Positions 42,575 to 51,671 are shown, numbered from the stretch's first letter. The stretch is DNA of 64,000 nucleotides from Streptomyces sp. R41 (GCF_041053055.1 NZ_CP163443.1:930001-994000); one strand, 5' to 3'. Numbers and translations are program-made. Notes: generated from the sequence alone by a model not told the origin.

Positions 42575-43524
42575 CGTCCGAACGGATTGCGCGCCTCCGT
42601 TACATCACGGGATTCGCCACGACGTACGGTGAGGAAGTTGACCCCCGGGTCTCGGTTTTCGCAAGGATCTGGCACGTGCAGAGGGTGGTCTCCGTTGCCG
42701 GAAGACTCTGCGACACGACGAGAGGCCTGGACCGCGCGCGGATCCAGAAGTTGGCATGGTGGCACGATCTGAACAGATGGCCCTTCGCGCATAATGCGGA
42801 GAAGGAGAATTTCGATCAGGCCGCGAACGTTCGAGAGTACTTCTCGTCCTTTGCCAGCTGTACGGAACGGGATCTGGCGGACCTGCACGGCATTCATACC
42901 AAGGAAGCGATCGGTCTCACGGACGAGGCGCGGATCGTTCTGGTGGCAGATCTACTCACGGGCATCATCGAGGATCCCCTGCTGGCCGTGACCGGCATCA
43001 ACGTGAACCCTCGGCTCATCCCCGCCGAAGTCGAGGAGGCACTTGGCTTCTCCCTCCGTGAGGAGCCATGGCGCAGTCAATGCGTCGACCTGGCGAGGGA
43101 GTTTCACGGTGCGGAACACCCTTCGCCCGCGCGCTTCCACGAGCGGTTCGAAGCGCTCTTCGACAGACTCACACAAAGGGTCCTGGCTCTTCATCGGTGG
43201 ACCGACCAGAATGATGCTCTGTCAGCGTTCTTCGGCCTCGCCCGGACCGTCCGGGAGACCTTCATTCGCCCCGTGATCTTCCCTCTGAACAACGAGAAGG
43301 TCTGCCATGCTTCGTGGCTGCGGCAGGAAGTCATTCCGTGGTACTGCGGGCACGTGGACGACGCTCGCCGGCGACTGCTTCGGATCGATGAGCGCGACTT
43401 CGTCGCGGACCTCATCGGCATCCCGGGTTCGCCCTACGCGCCGCACCAGTTCCATCCGGACGTGGGGTACGTGGCGCGAGAGGAACCCGAGATGGCGTTC
43501 ATCCACCGTCCTCACGTCGGCTGA
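42571..43524 (+). CDS. HD-domain phosphohydrolase-like protein, 317 aa (operon gene 3)
   Basis: The N-terminal HD domain has a first His in IWHVQRVVSVAGRL, the HD pair in LAWWHDLNRWPFAHN, and a later Asp in ARIVLVADLLTGIIED. These are the metal ligands of HD hydrolases acting on (d)NTPs or cyclic nucleotides. HGIHTKEAIGL carries additional His residues. The C-terminal half is a less familiar helical region ending RPHVG. GTG start overlaps the radical SAM stop (GTGA). With the kinase and radical SAM genes this forms a three-gene coupled unit, so the three products are probably needed together and in fixed ratio. Confidence 0.8.
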   Translation: MTSERIARLRYITGFATTYGEEVDPRVSVFARIWHVQRVVSVAGRLCDTTRGLDRARIQKLAWWHDLNRWPFAHNAEKENFDQAANVREYFSSFASCTERDLADLHGIHTKEAIGLTDEARIVLVADLLTGIIEDPLLAVTGINVNPRLIPAEVEEALGFSLREEPWRSQCVDLAREFHGAEHPSPARFHERFEALFDRLTQRVLALHRWTDQNDALSAFFGLARTVRETFIRPVIFPLNNEKVCHASWLRQEVIPWYCGHVDDARRRLLRIDERDFVADLIGIPGSPYAPHQFHPDVGYVAREEPEMAFIHRPHVG

Positions 43525-43537
43525 CCCTCAACGCACG

Positions 43538-44069
43538 TCAGCAACACCTCGATGCGCCGATGCGCGAGACATCGACACGGCGCGTGTCGTCGCCCAATAC
43601 GACCAGATTGGCGCGTTTGCTGGGAGCGAGTTGCCCGCAGTGTGCGCCCAGTGGCAGGCGCCGGCAACCATGTGGACGTGCAGGGCCTCGTCGGTGACGG
43701 CCTCGGCCGGGCCCGATGGTTCGGCCGGACTCGGAGGCGCGTTCGACCATGAACTGGATAACCCGGAGCGGGGAGCCGTCCGTCACCGGTCGGTCGAAGC
43801 TACCGACCAGGAGGATGCTGTGGTCAAGGAAACTCCTGCCCCGGTACAACCACTCCCGTGATCGCCGCGCAGTTGTCACCGAAGTAGCGCAGGGGGTTGG
43901 GCTGGACGACCGTTCCAAACGTCCAGGGCCACGTCGGCGGCGCGATCGCCGATGGCGTGTACGGCGGCTGGTACTCGCCGAGATGGCCGTCCACGATGAT
44001 CTGCGCGAGCACCTCGGGTTCGTCCTGCAACTGCCCGCTGCGGTCGTGTAGAGCTGGCAACACGATCAT
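43538..44069 (-). pseudogene. YtcJ-like amidohydrolase remnant, frameshifted
   Basis: Minus-strand pieces in several frames read DEPEVLAQIIVDGHLGEYQP, LRYFGDNCAAITGVVVPGQE, LDHSILLVGSFDRPVTDGSP, LRVIQFMVERASESGRTIGP and SKRANLVVLGDD. The order FDRPVTDGSP ... ESGRTIGP ... A-x-h-V-V-L-x-D-D is that of YtcJ-type metal-dependent amidohydrolases near their C-terminus. At least two frameshifts and large deletions are present. It lies directly downstream of, and convergent with, the HD gene. Confidence 0.55.
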
Positions 44070-44076
44070 GAAGGCG

Positions 44077-44220
44077 CCTTATTGAGGCGTCGCCAGCAGG
44101 TCAGGCTGCAGGCCAGGGAGACGAAGACGTCGTGGAGTTCGGTGCGGCGTTCCCATCGGACGGCGAGTCGTTTGAAGTGGTGGAGCAGGGCGAAAGTCTG
44201 CTCGACGCGTAGCCGGCCTC
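44077..44220 (-). pseudogene. IS5-family transposase, C-terminal remnant
   Basis: The frame gives VEQTFALLHHFKRLAVRWER, RTELHDVFVSLACSLTC and WRRLNKAPS. V-E-x-T-F-A-x-L-x-x-F-x-R-L is the catalytic Glu block of IS5 transposases, followed by the normal C-terminus. Only about 45 codons remain. It abuts the small ORF that starts at 44,310 and probably truncated it. Confidence 0.7.
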
Positions 44221-44310
44221 TCGTAGCTTCTCCACCTGCATTGGGTAGGCCGTACCCTCTGACAGATCATCAGCGCCTTCGAAGATTTCTTCGAAGTCTT
44301 TTTCGGGCAT
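44101..44310 (-). CDS. Small ORF resembling a leader peptide, C-terminal part replaced by IS5 remnant
   Basis: ATG 44310 follows a strong GGAGAGG ribosome site. The native-looking part is PEKDFEEIFEGADDLSEGTA followed by YPMQVEKLREA, an acidic amphipathic start similar in style to RiPP leader peptides or small regulators; after about 32 residues it runs into the IS5 remnant. The ribosome site is inside a perfect hairpin (44,317-44,337). Function unknown. A truncated small regulatory protein is as likely as a peptide precursor. Confidence 0.4.
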   Translation of the reverse strand: MPEKDFEEIFEGADDLSEGTAYPMQVEKLREAGYASSRLSPCSTTSNDSPSDGNAAPNSTTSSSPWPAA

Positions 44311-44316
44311 GCTAAA

Positions 44317-44358
44317 CCTCTCCGTCTCTCGGAGAGGGTGCCGTCGGCCGACGGCACC
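44317..44358 (-). promoter_or_regulatory. RBS-sequestering hairpin and adjacent 22-bp palindrome
   Basis: CCTCTCCG (44317-44324) pairs perfectly with CGGAGAGG (44330-44337) and contains the ribosome site of the small minus-strand ORF. Immediately upstream in that direction, 44337-44358 is a perfect 22-bp palindrome with half-site GGTGCCGTCGG. The pair could be an operator plus translational control element, or a terminator-like structure. Confidence 0.5.
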
Positions 44359-44627
44359 GCGTGGGCGCTGGCCCTCATAGCCACGCCCCAGAAGATCCTG
44401 GCCTGGACGACCGCTTGAAGCAGAGAGTTGGGTCAATTCCACACTAAAGTGGCCCGTTTTGTGGCCAGCGCCTACGTGTCGGTCGTTGGGGAGGGCCAGC
44501 GGGTCAGTAGCGGTCGGCGGGGCCATCGTGTGGAGGACAGGAGCCATCTTCGGCCGAGTCCACATCCGGTAGCCCCTCCCGCTTCCCCCGGTGTCCGCTG
44601 AGACCAATCATCCGTCCCGAGATATCT

Positions 44628-44873
44628 TCAACACGCTGAACTTGACAGGGAACACACCCTGTCCACGTACAGCTTCGTCGTCAGCTGCCGGCCACAACCG
44701 CCAAGCCAGCTCCCACACCAGAACGCCTCGCCCTCGTACTGCTTGCGGAACGCATCCAGCCCGATCGCCTCCAACGGCAGCACCAGAGACTCCTGGGAGT
44801 CCACCGCCCCCAGCACCGCCGGATGAATCTGCCGCCGGTCCGCACCCGACAACCCGCCACTACGCAACGCCAT
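44628..44873 (-). pseudogene. N-terminal fragment of a CoiA-like/zinc-finger Streptomyces protein
   Basis: The start MALRSGGLSGADRRQIHPAV is followed by LVLPLEAIGLDAFRKQYEGE, AFWCGSWLGGCGRQLTTKLY and VDRVC. I recall this as the beginning of long competence-CoiA-like proteins of Streptomyces accessory replicons, where the Cys residues belong to a zinc site. After VDRVC (about 44,645) the sequence diverges to SLSSSAC and a stop, so most of the gene is lost. Confidence 0.55.
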
Positions 44874-45245
44874 GCCCCCGTCCCGCTTCGGCTCATCTCA
44901 TCGTGCCACCAGCCCTGTTGGCCCTCCAGACCCCACGAAGGAGTGGCCCCAGGGGTGCATCTGACGGCGTATTACACCGCGCGCTGACGGTGGGTGGGCA
45001 ACCCGCCGGTGCTGGTGCGGTCGCTCCTCACGCGTGCGAGTCCGACACTGTTTGGCCCGCGGCTCTATGGCCGACTTGCCGTTTCGTGTCCGATGTCGTT
45101 GAGGGTGAAGAGCGTCAGCGGATCGCTCCGCTGAGGTGGCACCGGGCCTGAGGGCTCGGTGTCTTCCCGTTTCATCGTCTCCTGCCGTCCGGCCCGTGGG
45201 TCGGACAGTCTTACGGGGGCTCGGCGGGCGTTTTGTGTCACCCCG
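44874..45245. other. 370 bp without a supportable gene
   Basis: Overlapping short frames only. A segment near 45,200 (GGGTCGGACAGTCTTACGGG) might be an end of the decayed TnpB element that follows, but I could not pair it with another end. Confidence 0.4.
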
Positions 45246-45338
45246 CTACCGGGCAGCGACGGCGTGCCGCGTGAACGCCTCCTGGGCCGGGGTGGGATCC
45301 AGCGCGAACTTGAACGCCCGAAGGATCTCCTGCCGCAC
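45246..45338 (-). pseudogene. TnpB (IS200/IS605 OrfB) N-terminal fragment, 30 codons
   Basis: GTG 45338 with GAGGGG just upstream opens MRQEILRAFKFALDPTPAQE, AFTRHAVAAR, then TAG. F-K-F-x-L-x-P-T-x-A-Q is the signature start of TnpB/OrfB proteins. All RuvC motifs are absent. It is unrelated in N-terminal sequence to the tnpB at 62.85 kb. Confidence 0.6.
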
Positions 45339-45522
45339 CTGCCCCCTCAACTCTCGGCTGCGAAGGCGTCGTTGAGGACTGTAGAGGCCAGCACTGACAA
45401 TCCGTCTGGCCCGCGCGTTTACGCCGTACGCCGGCCCACCGTGCTCTGCGGTGTGTCGGCTGAGGCGCTTGCCCGTTTGGCTCGTTCCTCTCGTGCCCGG
45501 CGCACCGCCATGGCGTGCACAG

Positions 45523-46950
45523 GGTCGTGTCCCTCGTCGTGGTGTTGGGGATCAACTGGCGGGCGTGTTTGGAGTGTTGGGCAGCGCCGGGTCGCTTTCG
45601 GGGAGTTCGCGGTAGATCTCGCCCATGCTGCCTTCGGGGAGGTAGCGGCGGGGAAAGGCGATCCATTCGTCGTGCATCTCGAAGAGCACGGCGGTGACCA
45701 GCCGGATGAGCGCGTCGTCGTTGGGAAAGACCTGGACGACATCGATCCTGCGCTTGATCTCCCGGTTCACCCGTTCCAGCGGGTTCGTCGACTGGATCTT
45801 CTTCCAGTGCCGCGGCGGGAAGTCCGCGAACGCGGTCAGATCCTCCTTCGCCTCCAGCAGCATCGCTTTGACCTTGGGGAACTGGGTGCCGAGCATGTCT
45901 GCGACGGTGTCCAGCTGCGTGCGCACGAGGCCGGCGGTGGGCTGGGTGAAGATCGTGCGGATCGTCGCGGCGACCATTTCACCGGAATCCCGGTCGATCA
46001 CGCTGAAGGCATTTCGCAGGAAATGAACCCTGCACCGCTGCCAGGCGGCGCCGAGCATCACCTTGCGGACCGCAGCGACCAGCCCGGCGTGCTGGTCGGT
46101 GATGACCAGGCGAACCCCGGACAGGCCGCGCTCTCGCAGCGAGCGCAGGAATTCCTTCCAGAACGCCTCGCTCTCGCTGTCGCCGACCATCAGGCCCAGG
46201 ACCTCGCGGTTGCCGTCCTCGGTGATGCCGGTGGCGACGACCACGGCCCGGGAGACGATCTGATGGTTCACCCGCGCCTTGCAGTAGGTCGCGTCCAAGT
46301 AGACGTAGGGGAAGCGGACGTGGTCCAGCGGGCGGGTGCGGAATGCGGTCAGCGGCTCATCCAGCATCGTGCAGATCCGCGAGACCTCGGACTTGGAGAT
46401 CCCGCTGTCCCCGCCCAGGGCTTTGACCAGGTCATCGACGCTGCGAGTGGAGACGCCATGCACGTATGCCTCCATGATGACCGCGTAGAGGGCCTGGTCG
46501 ATGCGGCGCCGGCGCTCCAGCAGGCTGGGGAAGAAGCTGCCGGTGCGGACCTTGGGGATCTCCAGGTCCAGGTCGCCGGCCAGCGTGGTCAGCACCTTCT
46601 CGCGGTGCCCGTTGCGGACGTTGGTCCGCGTCGGCGTGCGCTCGTTCCACTCCGCACCGATGTGAGCACTCGCCTCGGCCTCGATCAACTCCTGCACCAT
46701 TCGCTCGGCGATGGCGCGGATGAGCTCGATTCCGTCGGTCGAGCGTAGTGACTCAAGCAGCCGTATCAGTTCAGACTGGGACAGGGCCATCGTGCACTCC
46801 TCGTGGTTGAACTGGGCGTTCACCAAGGAGAGTTACGCGATGGCCCACCTCCTGTTCAGGGAGCGGTCCTCACCCGTGGAAGTGCGCCCCGGGCAGACGC
46901 CCGCGCACTCCCAGCCACTGATCCCGTACACCACGACAAGGGACACCATC
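45523..46950 (-). mobile_element. IS256-family insertion sequence, right copy, with 8-bp target duplication
   Basis: GTGCACAG occurs at 45,515-45,522 and again at 46,951-46,958, directly flanking the 1,428-bp element. Eight-base duplications are typical of the IS256 family. The element interrupts the DUF721 gene near its 3' end. Confidence 0.93.
45552..46790 (-). CDS. IS256-family transposase, right copy, 412 aa
   Basis: Identical to the left copy. The DDE residues lie in YLDATYCKARVNHQ, LVITDQHAGLVAAV and STNPLERVNREI. It is complete, with ATG at 46790 preceded by GAGGAG. Because both terminal repeats and the target duplication are intact, this copy is the more likely active one. Confidence 0.95.
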   Translation of the reverse strand: MALSQSELIRLLESLRSTDGIELIRAIAERMVQELIEAEASAHIGAEWNERTPTRTNVRNGHREKVLTTLAGDLDLEIPKVRTGSFFPSLLERRRRIDQALYAVIMEAYVHGVSTRSVDDLVKALGGDSGISKSEVSRICTMLDEPLTAFRTRPLDHVRFPYVYLDATYCKARVNHQIVSRAVVVATGITEDGNREVLGLMVGDSESEAFWKEFLRSLRERGLSGVRLVITDQHAGLVAAVRKVMLGAAWQRCRVHFLRNAFSVIDRDSGEMVAATIRTIFTQPTAGLVRTQLDTVADMLGTQFPKVKAMLLEAKEDLTAFADFPPRHWKKIQSTNPLERVNREIKRRIDVVQVFPNDDALIRLVTAVLFEMHDEWIAFPRRYLPEGSMGEIYRELPESDPALPNTPNTPAS

Positions 46951-47672
46951 GTGCACAGCTGCCGCTGTCCTGCGGCGCTCGGCTTGGGCGTCCTCGATGG
47001 GCGTTGCCCCGGCAGTAGCCGCGGCGTCCTGTTCGTCGCCGAATGCGCGCTCGCTCAGTTCGCGCAGGGCGCGAGTCTGCCGCTCAACTGCCTCTGCGAT
47101 GGCCGGATCTTCCCTATGTGGCGGGGCCCCGTCTGCAGATGGGCTTCGAGGGTGCGGCGGTAGCCCTCGCTGGCCGTCTCCCGCGTCTTCACCGGGACCG
47201 TGAACGCGGCCGAGGGGACGTCGGCCGGCTCGAGGGCGGGAACGGAACCGGGCGCGAGGATCCGCAGGCCGCGCACGACCGTCCGGCCTGCCGACTCGTT
47301 CGCGGCCTTGATGACGCGGGCCTGCTCCAGGCGCAGCTTCGTCGCCCAGGCCGCCGACTCCGGGCACACGGTGAGCCAGCCGGAGTCGGTGTCGTAGCTG
47401 ACGGCACCGACGTACCCGGCGAAGTTAGGGGCAATGACCGCCCACCGCTGCCGCAGGGACGCGCCGGCGGCCGGAAGCTCCCAGGCCCGCTCGGTGGCGA
47501 GCATGCCGATCGCGTCGCCCATCCTCATCGGCTCCCGCCCGCCGCGAGACCACCGACGACATACCCGGCTTCGTCTTCACCTTCGTCGTACGGCTGCCGT
47601 TCTTGCGCGCCGTCTCCATCGCGGACCGCAGCACGACGCGCGCCAGGTCGAGGCCGGACGGCTCCTGCCCGC

Positions 47673-48416
47673 TCATGACCGCTCCCAGGTGATGTAGCCG
47701 AGGGAGAGGTGCCCCAAGCGAGACAGGCGGGTGACCTGGTCGACGAACGTGCTCGTGAACAGGCGCCTCGCCGACACCTCGCCGTACAGGTCTATGTGGT
47801 CGAACACCACCTGGTGGTCCGTCGCGGCGCGGTTGCGCCAGTCCACGACCTGCTCGCGGCTCAGCTCCTCGAGAACCAGCTCCTGGTCGACGACGTCGGC
47901 CTCCGGCTCCGGCACGGCGGGTGCTGGGCGGGGAGCGGGCAGCACAACCGTGGCCTGCGGCGCGGCCGGCTCATCGAGGGCGGGCCGCGTGGCCGCGGCT
48001 TCGGTACGAGCCTTGGCGGCCGCTGCCTTCCGAGCGCGCTCCTGCTCCCAGCGGTGCTCGCGGGCCCACGCCTGGGTGGTCACGGCCTCGTGCAGCTGCG
48101 ACTCGGTCGCCGTACGGCGCTCCTCGGGCGAGGCGTACGGCATCGCGTCTTCGACGGCGGCCGCCACCGCGTGCCGCTGGGCACGACTGCTGGCCTGCCG
48201 GTCCTCACACCGAGGGCAGTCCCGGCCCGAGTCGAGCAGCATGCGGTCGTCACAGAGCTTGTCGCCGCACTGCTGGCGCTGGGACAGGGCGCGGCTGACC
48301 AGCCAGCCCACCGGATTCGTGATCGGCGCACCCAGCCGCATCTGCTCGTCCAGGCGCCGGGCGAGGCGGTCGGCGAGGACCTGCGGCGCGTCGACCCGGC
48401 CCGCGAAGCACTCCAC
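47673..48416 (-). CDS. Plasmid-type zinc-ribbon-like protein, right copy
   Basis: Identical to 28,723-29,466: helix, CxxxxC...CxxC cluster, coiled coil and Pro/Ala linker. Coupled by ATGA to the DUF721 gene. The N-terminus is probably missing in both copies, so the break predates the duplication. Confidence 0.55.
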   Translation of the reverse strand: MECFAGRVDAPQVLADRLARRLDEQMRLGAPITNPVGWLVSRALSQRQQCGDKLCDDRMLLDSGRDCPRCEDRQASSRAQRHAVAAAVEDAMPYASPEERRTATESQLHEAVTTQAWAREHRWEQERARKAAAAKARTEAAATRPALDEPAAPQATVVLPAPRPAPAVPEPEADVVDQELVLEELSREQVVDWRNRAATDHQVVFDHIDLYGEVSARRLFTSTFVDQVTRLSRLGHLSLGYITWERS

Positions 48417-48499
48417 CAGGCGCAGCTCGGTGCGGGTCGTGGTCGACGTCGCCAGCCCCGAACTGACCGGCGGCCAACTGCTCGGCGTGCCGGAGATGC

Positions 48500-48727
48500 G
48501 TGCCCTGGCGAGGGAACGACGACCTGGCCGACGAGGTCATCGCCTCTGGTGGTCAGCCGGACTGGCGTGGAAGCCGCGTCGGGCGATTCGGCGGTCACGG
48601 TCAGGGTCACCTGATGGATGACGAGTACGTGCCGTTCACCGGGCAGTCGGCGAGCCTGGTCCACGAGATCCTGCCAGCGGCGGAGGCGGTTGCGAGGAGG
48701 GCGGAGGCGGTGTCCAGGGAGGCATGA
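48500..48727 (+). CDS. Small plasmid-type protein, right copy
   Basis: Identical to the 28,412-28,639 ORF (75 aa). It ends inside the terminator hairpin. Function is unknown and the start unproven. Confidence 0.4.
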   Translation: MPWRGNDDLADEVIASGGQPDWRGSRVGRFGGHGQGHLMDDEYVPFTGQSASLVHEILPAAEAVARRAEAVSREA

Positions 48728-48755
48728 GGGGCCCACGAGTGTGGGAGCCCCTCAT
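48724..48755. terminator. Bidirectional hairpin terminator, right arm
   Basis: Mirror of 28,384-28,415: ATGAGGGG/CCCCTCAT outer stem and GTGGG/CCCAC inner stem between converging units. Confidence 0.65.
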
Positions 48756-48981
48756 TGGGTCGGTCAGCGCGAGCGCTTGGCCAGCGGCGGGTCGAGGGCT
48801 TCCAGCGTGCCTGCGGCCGAGCCGCCCGTCCTGCCCTCCGTCGTCAGCGGCCTCGCGTGTTCAAGAGCGGAAGGGACCCGGCCACACGCATCAGCGTGAC
48901 TGGTTCAGGAATGCAACTACTGACTTTGAAAGCCGGTCGTGCCGGCAGGCCGCCGTGCGCTTGCGTCTTTCACCGAGCCTT

Positions 48982-49629
48982 TCAACAAGCGCGGAGGTAT
49001 GCGAGGACGGCGAGGACGCGGCGGTGGCCGGCGGCGTCCTGGGGGAGGTTGAGCTTGGTGAAGATGCTCCGGACGTGCGCTTCGACGGTCTTGGGGCTCA
49101 GGAACAGTTCTGCGGACAGGGCGAGGTTGGAGCGGCCCTGGGCCATGAGTTCCAAGACCCGTCGCTCGCGTCGGGTGAGCGCAGTCAGCGGGTCGTGGAC
49201 GCGCTTGCGGCCGAGGAGGCGGGCGACGAGTTCGGAGTCGAGTACGCAGTCGCCATTCGCGACCCGCCGCACGTCGTTGGCGAACGTCTGCAGGTCGGCG
49301 ACCCGGTCCTTGAGCAGGTACCCGACGCCGGATTCGAATTCGGTCATCAGTTGCATGGCGTAGGACGTTTCGACGTGCTGCGACAGCAGCAGCAGTCCGA
49401 CGTCGGGGTGTGCGCGCCTGAGTTGGATGGCGGCCTGCATTCCCTCGTCCACGTGGCCGGGTGGCATCCGGATGTCGATGATCGCGACGGCGGGTGGTTC
49501 GTGTCGTACGAGTGCCATCAGTTCGGCGGCGTCGTCGGCCTGGCCGGTGACGTCGAAGCCGGCCTCAGCCAGGATGCGGGCCACGCCCTCGCGGAAGAGG
49601 ACGGCGTCGTCGGCGACTACCACGCGCAT
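48982..49629 (-). CDS. NarL/LuxR-family response regulator, right copy, 215 aa
   Basis: Identical to 27,510-28,157. Receiver residues VVVADDAVLF and AIIDIRMPPG, and LuxR HTH LSPKTVEAHVRSIFTKLNL. It overlaps the kinase gene end by 13 bp. In this arm the full cassette order is receiver-kinase-NarL regulator, all coupled, so this is probably the expressed and regulated copy. Confidence 0.93.
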   Translation of the reverse strand: MRVVVADDAVLFREGVARILAEAGFDVTGQADDAAELMALVRHEPPAVAIIDIRMPPGHVDEGMQAAIQLRRAHPDVGLLLLSQHVETSYAMQLMTEFESGVGYLLKDRVADLQTFANDVRRVANGDCVLDSELVARLLGRKRVHDPLTALTRRERRVLELMAQGRSNLALSAELFLSPKTVEAHVRSIFTKLNLPQDAAGHRRVLAVLAYLRAC

Positions 49630-51671
49630 GGGATCTCCGCTCGGAGTCGGGTGCCGTTGCCGGCGGGGCTGTGCACGGTCAGCCGGCCGTTGAGCGTGGC
49701 GAGGCGGTCGCGGATGCCTTGGAGTCCGTTGCCCCACCGTCCGTTCGCGCCGCCCCTACCGTCGTCGGTCACTTCCACGCACAGTCGGCTGTCAGTGAGC
49801 TGGCCGGTGACTGCGATGGTCGTGGCGCCTGAGTGTTTGGTGGCGTTGGTCAGGGCCTCGCTGACGATGAAGTAGGCGGTCGCCTCGATCTCGCCCGGCA
49901 GTCGCGTGGCGAGGGGTACGTCGACGGTGACCGGGATCGGTGAGCGTTCGGCGAGGGCGTCGAGGGCCGCGCCGAGTCCTTCGCGGGTGAGGACGGCCGG
50001 GTGGATGCCGCGTGCGAGTTCCCGCAGCTCGGTCAGTGCGAGGGTCAGCTGGTGGCGGGCGTCCTCTATCGCGTGGGCGAGGGCCGTGTCGGGTGGCGCC
50101 TGCGTGGCTATGGCCTGGAGGGTGAGCGCGAGAATGACCAGGCGCTGCTGGGCGCCGTCGTGGAGGTCGCGCTCCAGACGGCGGCGTGCCTCGTCCTGCG
50201 CTGCGACGATGCGTTGTGCCGCCGCTTGCAGCTCGGCTGCCTGCACCGCGATCTGGTGCAGCCGGCGCCTTAGTTCTTCGCCGAGTCCTATGTTGTCGAG
50301 GACGAGTTCGGCCTGTGCCACCAGGTCCTGCAGCAACCGGTCTTCGGCGACGGTCAGCGCTTCGCCGCGTGCCTTGGTCAGCGTCACCGCGCCGCGCACG
50401 GCGCCTCGGCTGTCGATAGCTCGCACGTGGGTGCGTCCGCCGTCGTCCAGCGCCGCGAGCGTGGTCGGCGCGGTGACGACGGGCGTGGCGGGGACGGCCG
50501 CCGGAGGCCAAGTGGCCACCGCCACGAGTTCCGCCTCGGCGCCCACCCACAAAGTGACCTCTGCGGCGCCGACGCCGTCGGCGATGGTCGAGGCGAGGCC
50601 GGTGAACAGGGCGGCGTCGTGGCCGCCGCGGCTGACGTGGGTGGACAAGCGCGCCAGCGACTCGTAGGGCGTGAGCCGGCGCCCGTACACGAGCCGGTCC
50701 GCGGCCGTCTGAACGCGGCGCCGCACCCGTTCGAAGACGACGGCGACCAGGGCCGTGGCCGCCAGCGGCAACCACGGGCCGTGGGCGTCGCCAACGCCGA
50801 TGAGCCGTCCGATCCCGGCCACGACGGCCACGTACACCACCGTGATGATGACGGCCATCGCGCCGTACACCACGGTCTTGTTGATCAGCAGGTCGATGTC
50901 GTACAGCCGGTACTTGACGATCGCGACGGCCGCCGCGACGGCCACCAGCGGCACGGCCAGCAGCCCGAGCGCGGGGGTGCGGAACGCGACAAGCCCGGCG
51001 CCCATGGCGAGACCACCCATGACCACGGCGTATGCGACCCAGCGCAACTGCCGTGCCTCGTCGCCGTGTGCGCGGCGGAGCCGGACGACGGCGCCGATCA
51101 CCCACACCAGCTGGAACAGCAGATAGGCCGTGGGCCCCAGCACGTTCCACAGGTGTTGTGCCGTCTCGTAGCCGGCGAGGTGAAACGGGTGCGCGATGGC
51201 AAGGCCGTTGTCGGGGTACTCGACCGGCCACAGCGCCGAGGTCAGCGACAGCAGGGCGGCCGCGGGCACCATCGCTGCCACCACGACCCGCCAACGCGAC
51301 GAGGGCAGCGCGCCGTGGGGGAAGCAGAGCATGGTGACGCCGAACAGTGCCAGCACCGGTGCGAGCGGCCAGGTGCCCAGCCAGCCGAGCCACACGGCGC
51401 TCGGCTCGCCTGTGCCGGCGGACCCGGCCGCGTACTGGCGCCCGAAGAACATGACCGCGTGCGCGACGCCGGTTGCGAGGAACAGCCAGCCCTCGCGATG
51501 TCCCGGCCGCCGGTCGAGTACGAACACTCCGACGGCTGTGAACGTCGCCGCGATCAGCCCGTTGTGGAGATTGGGCACGAAGACGCCGCAGGCGAAGCCG
51601 CCGGCAACGAGAGCGCCGGAGACCAGGCCGAGGCCCAACGGCGCGATGCGGGGGCGGCGAGGCGCGATCAT
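49617..51671 (-). CDS. Membrane sensor histidine kinase, right copy, 684 aa
   Basis: Identical to the left copy: eight or so membrane helices, GAF-like linker, HisKA_3 with DLHDGAQQRL, and an HATPase with SEALTNATKHSG. Its ATG overlaps the stop of the complete CheY-like regulator (ATGA), so the kinase is translated with it. The signal is unknown; the membrane half is probably the sensor. Confidence 0.93.
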   Translation of the reverse strand: MIAPRRPRIAPLGLGLVSGALVAGGFACGVFVPNLHNGLIAATFTAVGVFVLDRRPGHREGWLFLATGVAHAVMFFGRQYAAGSAGTGEPSAVWLGWLGTWPLAPVLALFGVTMLCFPHGALPSSRWRVVVAAMVPAAALLSLTSALWPVEYPDNGLAIAHPFHLAGYETAQHLWNVLGPTAYLLFQLVWVIGAVVRLRRAHGDEARQLRWVAYAVVMGGLAMGAGLVAFRTPALGLLAVPLVAVAAAVAIVKYRLYDIDLLINKTVVYGAMAVIITVVYVAVVAGIGRLIGVGDAHGPWLPLAATALVAVVFERVRRRVQTAADRLVYGRRLTPYESLARLSTHVSRGGHDAALFTGLASTIADGVGAAEVTLWVGAEAELVAVATWPPAAVPATPVVTAPTTLAALDDGGRTHVRAIDSRGAVRGAVTLTKARGEALTVAEDRLLQDLVAQAELVLDNIGLGEELRRRLHQIAVQAAELQAAAQRIVAAQDEARRRLERDLHDGAQQRLVILALTLQAIATQAPPDTALAHAIEDARHQLTLALTELRELARGIHPAVLTREGLGAALDALAERSPIPVTVDVPLATRLPGEIEATAYFIVSEALTNATKHSGATTIAVTGQLTDSRLCVEVTDDGRGGANGRWGNGLQGIRDRLATLNGRLTVHSPAGNGTRLRAEIPCAW

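Larger units (their letters stand above)
45419..47676 (-). pseudogene. DUF721 (DciA-like) gene interrupted by IS256, right copy with complete 3' tail
   Basis: The 5' part (47676 to 46951) is identical to the left copy, including two frameshifts. The IS256 element occupies 45,523-46,950. After it the frame resumes: removing the IS and one copy of the 8-bp duplication joins ...AAAVH to AMAVRRAREERAKRASASAD, with TPQSTVGRRTA as the natural end at 45,419. The ability to restore the codon phase proves that the tail at 45,419-45,522 belongs to the same gene and that this arm is the original insertion site. Confidence 0.85.

Noticed and set aside
44591..45151. A 186-residue plus-strand ORF
   Set aside because: It is antisense to the CoiA-like fragment and Pro/Ser/Thr-rich. 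No supporting start signal.
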